64,000 nt of DNA from Achromobacter veterisilvae (GTDB taxonomy: Bacteria; Pseudomonadota; Gammaproteobacteria; Burkholderiales; Burkholderiaceae_B): assembly GCF_900496975.1 (NCBI RefSeq), contig NZ_UFQC01000002.1, positions 62,001-126,000 of the forward strand, in the 5' to 3' direction. The notes below the pieces were generated by a model that was not told where the DNA came from, did not search any database, and worked only from the letters and a program-made list of their open reading frames with translations. The position numbers and the translations under genes were made by a program. This document shows, one piece after another, positions 45,567 to 54,874 of the stretch. How positions within the stretch are numbered: the first letter of the stretch is position 1; every line of letters begins with the position of its first letter.

Positions 45567-48500
45567 ATGAGCTCTCACATTCGCATCGTTGGCGCCCGCC
45601 AGAACAATCTCAAGAACCTGGACTTGACCATCGCCACCGGCGAACTGGTCGTCGTGACCGGCGTATCGGGGTCCGGCAAGAGTTCCCTGGCTTTCGACAC
45701 CCTGTACGCCGAGGGGCAGCGCCGGTACGTGGAAACCTTCTCGCCCTATGCGCGCCAGTTCCTGGACCGCATGGACAAGCCGCAGGTGGACCGCATCGAA
45801 GGCATCCTGCCCGCCATCGCCATCGACCAGACCAATCCGGTGCGCAGCTCGCGCAGCACGGTCGGCACGATGACCGAACTGAACGACCACCTGAAACTGC
45901 TGTTCGCGCGCGGCGCCAAGCTGTACTGCCGCGGCTGCGGCAAGGTGGTGCGGCGCGATACGCCGGACTCGGTCTGTCATTCGCTGGCCGAACGCGCCGC
46001 GGCCGCCGGCGATCCGCGCCTGGTCGTGACGTTCCCGATCGCCGTGCCCGCCAACTTCACCGAAGAAGAAGTCCGCGGCTTCCTGGAACAGCAGGGCTAC
46101 ACGCGCGTGCACGCCGAAGAGAACGCGGCGGTCCGCGCCGCAGCGCCGGCCAAGGGCGCCAAGAAAGCCAAGGGCGCGAAGGCCGCCGCCGAATCCCGCC
46201 GCATCCTGCACGTGGTCCAGGACCGCTTCCGCTTCGCCGGCACCGAACGCGAGCGCATCATGGAAGCGCTGGATACCGCGCTGCGCATGGGCGCCGGCCA
46301 CCTGGCCGTCTACGCGGTAGACGCCGAGGGCGGCAACGCCCACGTCTGGAAGTACAGCGACCGCCTGCATTGCGCCGACTGCGACATCGAATACACCGAC
46401 CCGCTGCCCAGCAGCTTCTCGTTCAATTCGCCGCTGGGCGCGTGCGAAGCCTGCCGCGGCTTCGGCCGCGTGATCGGCATCGACTTCGGGCTGGTCATCC
46501 CCGACGAGAACAAGACCCTGCTGGAAGGCGCCATCAAGCCGTGGACGACCCCGTCCTACAAGGAATGCCAGGACGAACTGCAGAAGTACGCGCCGAAGGC
46601 CGGCGTTCCGCTGGGCGTGCCCTGGAAGAAGATGAGCGAAGAGCACAAGCGCTGGGTGCTCTACGGCACGCCCGACTGGAAGGGCGGCAGCGATGCCTGG
46701 AAGCATCAGTGGTACGGCGTGCAGCGCTTCTTCGACTGGCTGGAAACCAAGTCCTACAAGATGCACGTGCGCGTGCTGCTGTCGAAGTACCGCAGCTACA
46801 CGCCCTGCCCCACCTGCAACGGCGCGCGGCTCAAGCCCGACGCGCTGCTGTGGCGCCTGGGCACCAAGGAAGAGGCCGACACCGTGCTGCCGCCGGAAGA
46901 CGGCCCCTACAAGCGCTTCATGCCCGTGGGCGCCAACTGGACCCGCGAACAACTGAACGGCCTGGGCGGCCTGTCCATCCATGACGTGATGCTGCTGCCC
47001 ATCGAACGGGTGCGGCTGTTCTTCGACACGCTGTCCTTCTCCGGCGCGCTGGACGCCGCCACCGACCTGCTCATGACCGAGGTCCGCGCGCGCCTCAAGT
47101 TCCTGTGCGATGTGGGCCTGGGCTACCTGACGCTGGACCGCCAGAGCCGCACGCTGTCGGGCGGCGAAGTGCAGCGCATCAACCTGACCACGGCTCTGGG
47201 CACCTCGCTGGTGAACACGCTGTTCGTGCTGGACGAGCCCTCCATCGGCCTGCACCCGCGCGACATGCACCGGGTCGTCGAAGTCATGCACCGGCTGCGC
47301 AACGCCGGCAACACGCTGGTGGTGGTGGAGCACGATCCGCAAGTCATGGTGGCCGCGGACCGCATCATCGACATCGGCCCCGGCCCCGGCGAACGCGGCG
47401 GCCGCATCGTGTTCGACGGCACGCCCGCGCAACTGCGGGCGGCGCATACCCTGACCGGCGACTACCTCGGCGGGCGCCAGCGCGTGGAAGCGCCGCGGCC
47501 CATGCCCGTGGCGGCGAACACGCCGCGCCTGCTGCTCGAAGGCGTCACCGCCCACAACCTGAAGGGCGTTTCCGTCGAACTGCCGCTGGGCCGGCTGGTC
47601 TGCGTGACCGGCGTGTCCGGATCGGGCAAGTCCACCCTGGTGCAGGACGTGCTGTACCCCGCCCTGCTGAAACAGAAAGGCCGGCCGTCGGAAGCGCCCG
47701 GCCCGTTCGAGCGCCTGCTGGGCGCGGAGCAGATCGCGGACGTCGTCATGGTGGACCAGACGCCCATCGGCAAGACGGCCCGCTCCAACCCGGCCAGCTA
47801 CGTGGGCGCGTTCGACGCCATCCGCAAACTGTTCTCCCAGGCGCCGCTGGCGCGCGAGCGCGCCTATACGGCGGGCACGTTCAGCTTCAACGGCGGCGAC
47901 GGCCGCTGCCCGACCTGCGGCGGCACCGGCTTCGAACACGTGGAAATGCAGTTCCTGTCGGACGTGTACCTGCGCTGCCCCGATTGCGATGGCAAGCGCT
48001 TCCGCCCCGAAGTGCTGGAAGTGCGCGTCGAGCACCTGGGCAAGAGCGCGTCCATCGACGAAGTGCTGGAAATGACCGTCAGCGAGGCTCTGGACTTCTT
48101 CAAGGGCCTGCGCGACGTGCAGACCGGCCTGGCGCCGCTGGCCGACGTGGGCCTGGAATACGTGCGCCTGGGCCAGCCCGTGCCGACCCTGTCGGGCGGC
48201 GAGGCGCAGCGGCTGAAGCTGGCGGGCCACCTGGCCGAGGCGGCGCGCAGCGGCATTTCCACCGCCAAGGTCGCCAAGAAGGGCAGCCTGTTCCTCTTCG
48301 ACGAACCCACCACCGGCCTGCACTTCGACGACGTGGCGCGCCTGATGCGCGCCTTCCGCAAGCTGCTGGCCGCCGGCCACACGCTGCTGGTCATCGAACA
48401 CAACCTGGACGTCATCCGCGCGGCCGACTGGCTGATCGACCTGGGCCCCGAAGGCGGCGACGCCGGCGGCCAGGTCATCGGCGTGGGCACGCCGCAGGAC

Positions 48501-51329
48501 CTGATGGACAACCCGCAATCGCACACGGGCGCCGCGCTGCGCGACTACGAAGTCAGCATCCTGCCCGCGGACGTGGTCGTCACCAGCGACGCCGACGCGC
48601 AGGAAGTCGAACAGGCCGGCCTGACCGCCCGCATCGCCGAACCCGGCGCGGCCTACGGGGCCGGCATGGGCACGCCGCTGCAATCCCTGGTGCGCGCGCG
48701 CCGCCAGGACAACATGGCGATCGAGATCCGCAACGCCCGCGAGCACAACCTGAAGAACGTCAGCGTGGAAATCCCGCGCGACAAGTTCACCGTCATCACC
48801 GGCGTGTCCGGCTCGGGCAAGTCCACGCTGGCCTTCGACATTCTGTTCAACGAGGGCCAGCGCCGCTACCTGGAATCGCTCAACGCGTACGCGCGCGCCA
48901 TCGTGCAGCCGGCCGGCAAGCCGGACGTGGACGCCATTTTCGGCATCCCGCCCACCGTGGCCATCGAGCAGCGCACCAGCCGCGGGGGCCGCAAGTCCAC
49001 CGTGGCTACGATGACGGAAATCCACCATTTCCTGCGGCTGCTGTACGTCAAACTGGGCACGCAGTACTGCCCCGACTGCAACGTGGCGGTCGAACCCCAG
49101 AACGCGGACCAGATCGTGGCGCGGCTGCTGCGCGAGCACAAGGGCGAGCACATCGGCCTGCTGTCGCCGCTGGTCACCGCGCGCAAGGGCTACTACACGG
49201 ACCTGGCCAAGTGGGCCGGATCCAAGGGCCACACGCACCTGCGCGTGGACGGCGAGTTCATCCCGGTCGCGCCCTGGCCGCGCCTGGACCGCTACAAGGA
49301 ACACACGATCGAACTGCCCGTGGCCGACGTGGTCGTGGACCCGGCCAACGAAGCCGGCCTGCGCGCGGCGGTCAAGAGCGCGCTGGAGAACGGCCAGGGC
49401 GTCATGTCCATCGTCTGGCCCGTGAACAAGCTGCATGAAGCGCTGAACAGCGAATTGCAGCAACAGCATTTCTCGGTCAAGCGCGCCTGCCCGTCCTGCG
49501 GCACCAGCTTCCCCGAACCCGATCCGCGCCTGTTCTCGTACAACTCCAAGCACGGCTGGTGCACGGGCTGCTTCGGCACGGGCCTGCAACTGCAAGGCTT
49601 CGACGAAGAACAGACCGGCGAGGAAACCGCCTGGAACGCCTGGTACGAAGGCGAGGCCAAGGTCTGCACCGTCTGCGACGGCGAGCGCCTGAACCGCGTG
49701 GCCCGGGCCGTGCGCTGGCGCGACAAGTCGATCGCGGAGCTGGCCTCACTGCCCGTGTCGGACGCGCACACCTTCTTCACCGGTCTGGTGGCGCGCGGGC
49801 GCGAAGGCGAGATCGCCCGCGACATCCTCGCGGAAATCCGCGGCCGCCTGAACTTCATGCAGGAAGTGGGCCTGAACTACCTGGCGCTGGACCGCGCCGC
49901 GCCCACGCTTTCCGGCGGCGAGGCGCAGCGCATCCGCCTGGCCGCGCAACTGGGCTCCAACCTCCAGGGCGTGTGCTACGTGCTGGACGAGCCCACCATC
50001 GGCCTGCATCCGCGCGACAACCGCATCCTGCTGGACGCGCTGGCGCGCCTGGAAGGCAACGGCAATACGCTGGTGGTGGTGGAGCACGACGACGACACCA
50101 TCCGGCGCGCCTCGCACATCATCGACATCGGCCCGGGCGCGGGCATCCGCGGCGGCCGCGTGGTGGCGCAAGGCACGGCGCAGGACCTGATCGAGGCGCC
50201 CGAATCCGTCACCGGACGCTACCTGGCCAAGCCGCTGACGCATCCGCTGCAGGGCCGCCGGGCGGTGGAGGCCGACACGCCCATGATCGAGATCAAGGGC
50301 GCGCGCCTGCACAATCTGCGCAGCGTGGACGCGAAGATTCCGGTCGGGCGCCTGAGCGTGGTGACCGGCGTTTCCGGCTCGGGCAAATCGACGCTGGCGC
50401 GCGAAGTGCTGCTGGACAACCTGACGCAGGCCGTCTCGAAGGGCAAGGCACCGGGCTGGGCGGGCTGCGAGAGCATCAAGGGCTGGGAAGCCATCGACCG
50501 CGTCCTCGAAGTGGACCAGACGCCCATCGGCAAGACGCCGCGCTCGTGCCCGGCCACCTATGTGGGCTTCTGGGACGACGTTCGCAAGCAGTTCGCCGAT
50601 ACCCGCGAAGCGCGCATGCGCGGCTGGACGGCGGCGCGCTTCTCGTTCAACACCGGCGACGGCCGCTGCCCGATCTGCGAAGGCCAGGGCATGCGCACCA
50701 TCGAAATGAACTTCCTGCCCGACGTGAAGGTGCCTTGCGACGCCTGCAACGGCGCGCGCTTCAACAGCGACACGCTCAGCGTGCAGATGCGCGGCAAGAA
50801 CGCCGGCGAACTCCTGGCCATGGAAGTGGACGACGCCATCGGCTACTTCGCGGCGCACCCCAAGATCCACCGCCCCTTGCAGCTCATGCAGGACGTGGGC
50901 CTGGGCTACCTGACCCTGGGGCAGCCCTCGCCCACCCTGTCCGGCGGCGAAGCCCAGCGCATCAAGCTGGTGACCGAACTGTCCAAGGCCCGGCTGACCG
51001 ACGGCCTGATCAAGACCGGCCGCGCCTCCCGCATCCCCCACACGCTGTACGTGCTGGACGAGCCCACCGTCGGCCTGTCCATGGCCGACGTGGAAAAGCT
51101 GATCCACGTGCTGCACCGCCTGGTGGAAGCGGGCAATACGGTGGTGGTGATCGAACACAACCTGGACGTGATCGCCGAAGCCGATTGGCTGCTGGACCTG
51201 GGCCCCGAAGGCGGCACGGGCGGCGGAAGGCTGGTGGGCGAAGGGTCGCCCGAACACGTCATGACCCTGAGCGACCATTCCCACACGGGGCGGGTCCTGA
51301 AGGAATTCCTGGCACATCAACAGCAGTAA
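45567..51329 (+). CDS. uvrA: Double-length UvrA: two UvrA-like halves in one protein
   Basis: 1920 residues, twice the usual 940 or so. Half one (1 to about 1045) and half two (from about 1050, [15 protein letters not shown]) each start with the UvrA N-terminal sequence. The chain contains four Walker A motifs GVSGSGKS (near 33, 680, 1080 and 1600) and four signatures of the LSGGE type. Each half has the C-terminal zinc-finger block: [16 protein letters not shown] with CPDCDGKRF, and [16 protein letters not shown] with CDACNGARF. UvrA dimers locate bulky DNA lesions for excision repair, so this chain may act as a built-in dimer. The frame is continuous. Similar long UvrA proteins occur in Burkholderiales. 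A standard uvrA may exist elsewhere in the genome. Confidence 0.95.
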   Translation: MSSHIRIVGARQNNLKNLDLTIATGELVVVTGVSGSGKSSLAFDTLYAEGQRRYVETFSPYARQFLDRMDKPQVDRIEGILPAIAIDQTNPVRSSRSTVGTMTELNDHLKLLFARGAKLYCRGCGKVVRRDTPDSVCHSLAERAAAAGDPRLVVTFPIAVPANFTEEEVRGFLEQQGYTRVHAEENAAVRAAAPAKGAKKAKGAKAAAESRRILHVVQDRFRFAGTERERIMEALDTALRMGAGHLAVYAVDAEGGNAHVWKYSDRLHCADCDIEYTDPLPSSFSFNSPLGACEACRGFGRVIGIDFGLVIPDENKTLLEGAIKPWTTPSYKECQDELQKYAPKAGVPLGVPWKKMSEEHKRWVLYGTPDWKGGSDAWKHQWYGVQRFFDWLETKSYKMHVRVLLSKYRSYTPCPTCNGARLKPDALLWRLGTKEEADTVLPPEDGPYKRFMPVGANWTREQLNGLGGLSIHDVMLLPIERVRLFFDTLSFSGALDAATDLLMTEVRARLKFLCDVGLGYLTLDRQSRTLSGGEVQRINLTTALGTSLVNTLFVLDEPSIGLHPRDMHRVVEVMHRLRNAGNTLVVVEHDPQVMVAADRIIDIGPGPGERGGRIVFDGTPAQLRAAHTLTGDYLGGRQRVEAPRPMPVAANTPRLLLEGVTAHNLKGVSVELPLGRLVCVTGVSGSGKSTLVQDVLYPALLKQKGRPSEAPGPFERLLGAEQIADVVMVDQTPIGKTARSNPASYVGAFDAIRKLFSQAPLARERAYTAGTFSFNGGDGRCPTCGGTGFEHVEMQFLSDVYLRCPDCDGKRFRPEVLEVRVEHLGKSASIDEVLEMTVSEALDFFKGLRDVQTGLAPLADVGLEYVRLGQPVPTLSGGEAQRLKLAGHLAEAARSGISTAKVAKKGSLFLFDEPTTGLHFDDVARLMRAFRKLLAAGHTLLVIEHNLDVIRAADWLIDLGPEGGDAGGQVIGVGTPQDLMDNPQSHTGAALRDYEVSILPADVVVTSDADAQEVEQAGLTARIAEPGAAYGAGMGTPLQSLVRARRQDNMAIEIRNAREHNLKNVSVEIPRDKFTVITGVSGSGKSTLAFDILFNEGQRRYLESLNAYARAIVQPAGKPDVDAIFGIPPTVAIEQRTSRGGRKSTVATMTEIHHFLRLLYVKLGTQYCPDCNVAVEPQNADQIVARLLREHKGEHIGLLSPLVTARKGYYTDLAKWAGSKGHTHLRVDGEFIPVAPWPRLDRYKEHTIELPVADVVVDPANEAGLRAAVKSALENGQGVMSIVWPVNKLHEALNSELQQQHFSVKRACPSCGTSFPEPDPRLFSYNSKHGWCTGCFGTGLQLQGFDEEQTGEETAWNAWYEGEAKVCTVCDGERLNRVARAVRWRDKSIAELASLPVSDAHTFFTGLVARGREGEIARDILAEIRGRLNFMQEVGLNYLALDRAAPTLSGGEAQRIRLAAQLGSNLQGVCYVLDEPTIGLHPRDNRILLDALARLEGNGNTLVVVEHDDDTIRRASHIIDIGPGAGIRGGRVVAQGTAQDLIEAPESVTGRYLAKPLTHPLQGRRAVEADTPMIEIKGARLHNLRSVDAKIPVGRLSVVTGVSGSGKSTLAREVLLDNLTQAVSKGKAPGWAGCESIKGWEAIDRVLEVDQTPIGKTPRSCPATYVGFWDDVRKQFADTREARMRGWTAARFSFNTGDGRCPICEGQGMRTIEMNFLPDVKVPCDACNGARFNSDTLSVQMRGKNAGELLAMEVDDAIGYFAAHPKIHRPLQLMQDVGLGYLTLGQPSPTLSGGEAQRIKLVTELSKARLTDGLIKTGRASRIPHTLYVLDEPTVGLSMADVEKLIHVLHRLVEAGNTVVVIEHNLDVIAEADWLLDLGPEGGTGGGRLVGEGSPEHVMTLSDHSHTGRVLKEFLAHQQQ

Positions 51330-51334
51330 GAAGC

Positions 51335-52471
51335 ATGGAATGTCGTTTTGAAGACCGGCTGGCCGGCCGCGCGCTGCGGCTGGAGGGCTTTTGTTCGCGG
51401 ATCGAGGCGCGCGCCGCCGCCGAAGTCGCCCCCGCGCTGGCCGCCATCGAGGCGGCGCGGCGGCAGGGGCGATGGGTCGCGCTTCTGCTGGACTACGAAC
51501 TGGGCGAATGGCTGCTGCCCGAAGCCACGCTGCCGCCGCCCACCGGCGATTGGGCGCCGCCGCGCGGCGACGGCGAACCCCGCCTGACCGCGCTGGTGTT
51601 CGAGCGCAAGGCGGACGAAGCGCCCTGGGACGCCCCGGATGCCGGCAGCGCGCCCGCGTCCATCAGCCTGCCGGCGCCGCGCATGACCGAGCCGGAGTAC
51701 GCGCGGCGGATCGACGCGATCCGCGCGCTGATCGGCGACGGCGAGCTGTACCAGGTGAATTTCACCCAGCCGCTGGACCTGCGCTACCAGGGCGACCCCG
51801 CCGCGCTGTACCGGCGCATCGCCGCCCGCAATCCGGTGGCGCACGGCGCCTTCATCCAGGACGGCGCGCGCACGGTGCTGTCCTTTTCGCCCGAGCTGTT
51901 CGTGCGCCGCGACGGCCCGCGCCTGACCACGCGCCCCATGAAGGGAACGGCCCCGCGCCACGCCGACCCGGCCGAAGACGAACGGCTGGGCCAGGCGCTG
52001 CTGGCCAGCGGGAAGAACCGCGCCGAGAACCTGATGATCGTCGATCTGCTGCGCAACGATCTCGGCCGGCTGGCCGAACCGGGCTCGGTCCAGGTGGACG
52101 CGCTGTTCTCGCTGGAGCGCTACCCCACCGTCTGGGCCATGACGTCCACCGTTTCCGCGCTGGCGCCCCGCGCCAGCCTGGAGGACGTGCTGCGCGCGCT
52201 GTTTCCCTGCGGGTCCATCACCGGCGCCCCCAAGGTGGCGGCCATGCGCCGGATCCGCCAGATGGAGTCGGCGCCGCGCGGCCTGTACTGCGGCAGCATC
52301 GGCTGGCTGGCGCCGGACGGCGATTTTTCGCTGAACGTCGCGATCCGCACGCTGGTGCTGGATGCGTCCGGCCAGGGGGTCTACAGCGTGGGCGGCGGCA
52401 TCGTGCACGACTCCGACCCCGCGGAAGAATGGCAGGAATGCCACTGGAAGGCCCGGATTTTGCGGGCCTGA
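51335..52471 (+). CDS. pabB: Aminodeoxychorismate synthase component I
   Basis: 378 residues, chorismate-binding enzyme. KNRAENLMIVDLLRNDLGR and CGSITGAPKVAAMRRI are the PabB/TrpE active-site stretches. GDGELYQVNFTQPL marks PabB rather than TrpE. It makes 4-amino-4-deoxychorismate for folate synthesis with a glutaminase subunit not seen here. It begins 5 bp after the uvrA stop, and the lyase gene follows 58 bp downstream. It is shorter than full PabB because the N-terminal part is reduced. Confidence 0.93.
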   Translation: MECRFEDRLAGRALRLEGFCSRIEARAAAEVAPALAAIEAARRQGRWVALLLDYELGEWLLPEATLPPPTGDWAPPRGDGEPRLTALVFERKADEAPWDAPDAGSAPASISLPAPRMTEPEYARRIDAIRALIGDGELYQVNFTQPLDLRYQGDPAALYRRIAARNPVAHGAFIQDGARTVLSFSPELFVRRDGPRLTTRPMKGTAPRHADPAEDERLGQALLASGKNRAENLMIVDLLRNDLGRLAEPGSVQVDALFSLERYPTVWAMTSTVSALAPRASLEDVLRALFPCGSITGAPKVAAMRRIRQMESAPRGLYCGSIGWLAPDGDFSLNVAIRTLVLDASGQGVYSVGGGIVHDSDPAEEWQECHWKARILRA

Positions 52472-52529
52472 GCGCCCAGGCGGAGGCCGCGGTAGTAGGA
52501 TAGAGCGCGGCCGTCCCTAGGAGAGTCCC

Positions 52530-53162
52530 ATGCAACCCGAACTGATCGAGACCATCCTGGTCGATGCCGAACGCCGCGTGCCGCTGCTGGCCCGCCACCT
52601 CAAGCGCCTGGAGGCATCCTGCAAGGACCTGGGCTACGGCTGGGGCGGGCGCGCCGTGGAAGGCGACATCATGATCACGGCGCTGGGCCTGGCGACCCCA
52701 GGGCCGCACCGCCTGCGGCTGCTGGTGTCGCGCGACGGCAGCCGCAGCATCCAGACCGCCGTCCTGCCTCCCCTGCCCGCCGGGCAGGAAGCCATGCTGG
52801 CGCCCGAGGCGCTGCGTTCGTCCGAACCGCTGCTGCGCTACAAGACCACCTACCGGCCCTGGTACACCAAGACCATCGAATGGCTGCCCTCGCATCCGCA
52901 CATCTTCGACCTGCTCTACCTGAACGAGCGCGGCGAACTGTGCGAAGGCAGCCGCAGCAACGTCTACCTGCGCCTGGACGGCGACTGGTACACGCCGCCC
53001 GTGGACAGCGGCTGCCTGCCCGGCGTGCAGCGCGCCGAACTGCTGGACAGCGGCCAGGTCGAGGAACGCGTCCTGACCCTGGCCGACCTGCACGCCGCCG
53101 ACGAAATCCGCCTGTCCAACGCGCTGCGCGGCTGGTTCCCTGTGGTGCTGCGCCACTCCTGA
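52530..53162 (+). CDS. pabC: Aminodeoxychorismate lyase-like class IV PLP enzyme
   Basis: 210 residues, class IV aminotransferase fold. LIETILVDAERRVPLLARHLKRL is the N-terminal domain. The PLP Lys is in RYKTTYRPWY, and LLYLNERGELCEGSRSNVYLRL is the conserved strand with the substrate Glu. It is shorter than E. coli PabC (about 270) but has the essential elements. Placement after pabB suggests conversion of aminodeoxychorismate to p-aminobenzoate and pyruvate. AGGAGAG lies 7 bases before the ATG. Confidence 0.88.
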   Translation: MQPELIETILVDAERRVPLLARHLKRLEASCKDLGYGWGGRAVEGDIMITALGLATPGPHRLRLLVSRDGSRSIQTAVLPPLPAGQEAMLAPEALRSSEPLLRYKTTYRPWYTKTIEWLPSHPHIFDLLYLNERGELCEGSRSNVYLRLDGDWYTPPVDSGCLPGVQRAELLDSGQVEERVLTLADLHAADEIRLSNALRGWFPVVLRHS

Positions 53163-53214
53163 CGATCGTCCGGGAGCGACATAGCGCCGATTGCCAAACC
53201 GGCGCGCGTGAATA

Positions 53215-53233
53215 ATAATTGATACTCATTCTT
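53215..53233. promoter_or_regulatory. Fur-type iron box upstream of the ECF sigma gene
   Basis: The AT-rich stretch 53211-53240 contains TGATACTCATT, which matches the core of the 19-bp Fur consensus (12 of 19 positions over 53215-53233). It stands 32 bp before the GTG start of the sigma gene and is sharply AT-rich against its surroundings. Iron-dependent repression of the signalling genes is the likely role. Confidence 0.65.
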
Positions 53234-53264
53234 ATTAAATGCTCGACGTTGGCAGCGTCCCATC

Positions 53265-53777
53265 GTGTCTCCCCCTCCCCGCGCGGCACCTCCCGACCTA
53301 GCAACGCTGTATAGCGACCATCACGGCTGGCTGCAGGAATGGCTGCGCCGGCGCCTGGGCAATGCGTTCGACGCGGCCGACCTGGCCCACGATACCTTTC
53401 TGCGCCTGCTGCGCAGTCTCGAACCCGTGCGCGAACCGCGCGCCTACCTCACCACCATCGCCCACGGGCTGATCGTGAACCACTGGCGCCGCCAGGACCT
53501 GGAACGCGCCTATCGCGAGACGCTGGCCACCGTGGCCGACACACAGGCCCCCTCCCCCGAGGAAGGCGCCCTGCTGCTGGAGGCGCTGTGCGAACTGGAC
53601 GCGCTGCTCTGCCAGCTCAATCCCAAGGCCCGCACGGCCTTCCTCCTGGCGCAACTGGAGGGCTATACCTACGTTGAAATCGCCGCGCGCCTGGCCGTGT
53701 CCGAACGCATGGTCAAGAAATACATGGCGCAGGCGATGCTGCATTGCCTGACCGCGGGCAGGGCGCACGCACCGTGA
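53265..53777 (+). CDS. FecI-like ECF sigma factor
   Basis: 170 residues. Sigma region 2 is in LYSDHHGWLQEWLRRRLGNAFDAADLAHDTFLRLLR and region 4 in LNPKARTAFLLAQLEGYTYVEIAARLAVSERMVKKYMAQAM. It drives transcription of the receptor gene downstream when released by the FecR-like protein. The start is GTG at 53265, close behind the Fur-type box. Its stop overlaps the GTG of the fecR-like gene (GTGA). Confidence 0.94.
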   Translation: MSPPPRAAPPDLATLYSDHHGWLQEWLRRRLGNAFDAADLAHDTFLRLLRSLEPVREPRAYLTTIAHGLIVNHWRRQDLERAYRETLATVADTQAPSPEEGALLLEALCELDALLCQLNPKARTAFLLAQLEGYTYVEIAARLAVSERMVKKYMAQAMLHCLTAGRAHAP

Positions 53778-54748
53778 TCCCCGCCGCGCCCAGCTTCAAG
53801 GTGCTGCAGGAAGCCGCCGAGTGGTTCGCCGTGCTGGGCGCGCCGGCGGTGGACGCCGCGCAGCGCCAGCGCTGGCGCCAGTGGCACGACGCCGATCCGG
53901 CCCACCAGTTGGCCTGGAGCCAGGTCGAAGCCATCAGCGGTAAATTCCTGGACCTGCCGGGGTCCGGCAAACCCATGGCCCACCGGGTGCTGGACGCCGC
54001 CGCGGCCGGCCAGGCCAGGCGGCGCCGGGCCTTGAAAATGCTGGCCTTGCTGTGCGCGGGCGGCGTCGGATCATGGGGCGCCCTACAAGCCGTGCCGTGG
54101 CGCCAGTGGGCCGCCTCCCATCACACCGGCCTGGGGGAACGCCACGAAATCCGCCTGGCCGACGGCGCCAGCATCTGGCTCAACACCGATAGCGCCATCG
54201 ACGTGGACTACAGCGCGGCCCTGCGCCGCATTCGCTTGGTGGCGGGCGAAATCCTGGTCGCCACCGCCCCCGACATCCAGTCGCCGGCGCGCCCCTTCGT
54301 GGTCGACACCGCGCAAGCGCGGCTGCGCGCGCTGGGTACCCGCTACAGCATCTACCAGCAGGAAGACGCCAGCGTGGTCGCGGTGTTCGAAGGCGCCGTG
54401 CGGGTCGAACCAACGAGCGAGGGCGCCGCCGGCAGCATCCTGCATGCGGGCGAGCAGGCGCGCATCACCCGGTCTGGCGCCGGCCCCGTCGAGGCTGCCG
54501 CCACCGCCCGCCGCTCCTGGGCCGAGGGACTGATCGTCGCCGAAAACATGCGCCTGGGCGATTTCGTGGAAGAACTGTCGCGCTACCGCCGCGGTTATCT
54601 GGGCTGCGCGCCCGCGATCGCCGACCTGCGCATCGTGGGCACCTACGCGACGGCCGACACGCGCCAGGTTCTGGCGACGCTGGAGGCGACGCTGCCGGTG
54701 CGCGTGCGCATGCCCATGCCGTGGTGGACCGTGCTGGAGCCCCGCTAG
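53774..54748 (+). CDS. FecR-like transmembrane sensor (anti-sigma) protein
   Basis: 324 residues. The N-terminal cytoplasmic DUF4880-type segment includes EAAEWFAVLGAPAV and WRQWHDADPAHQLAWSQVE. One membrane helix is near 90-108 (ALKMLALLCAGGVGSWGAL). The periplasmic FecR domain contains GERHEIRLADGASIWLNTDSAIDVDY and VDTAQARLRALGTRYSIY. It relays receptor occupancy to the sigma factor. GTG start overlapping the sigma stop. Confidence 0.93.
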   Translation: MIPAAPSFKVLQEAAEWFAVLGAPAVDAAQRQRWRQWHDADPAHQLAWSQVEAISGKFLDLPGSGKPMAHRVLDAAAAGQARRRRALKMLALLCAGGVGSWGALQAVPWRQWAASHHTGLGERHEIRLADGASIWLNTDSAIDVDYSAALRRIRLVAGEILVATAPDIQSPARPFVVDTAQARLRALGTRYSIYQQEDASVVAVFEGAVRVEPTSEGAAGSILHAGEQARITRSGAGPVEAAATARRSWAEGLIVAENMRLGDFVEELSRYRRGYLGCAPAIADLRIVGTYATADTRQVLATLEATLPVRVRMPMPWWTVLEPR

Positions 54749-54874
54749 CCATCCCGCCGCAGCCTCGCGGCTCCGCGCCCGTGGCGCGCCATCGCCGGGA
54801 AGTTCCCCTTTTCGCTTGCTCGATTGGCATACGGGGTGAAACCACACGCTTTCACTTCCAGCCCGGGCCGAACC

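Noticed and set aside
45432-49595. Very long open frame on the minus strand opposite uvrA (1387 codons)
   Set aside because: It is antisense to a clear UvrA. The composition is Gly/Ala/Arg/His-rich with no family motifs. Such shadows are expected in GC-rich genes and are also seen opposite iorA, the CoA ligase and other genes here.
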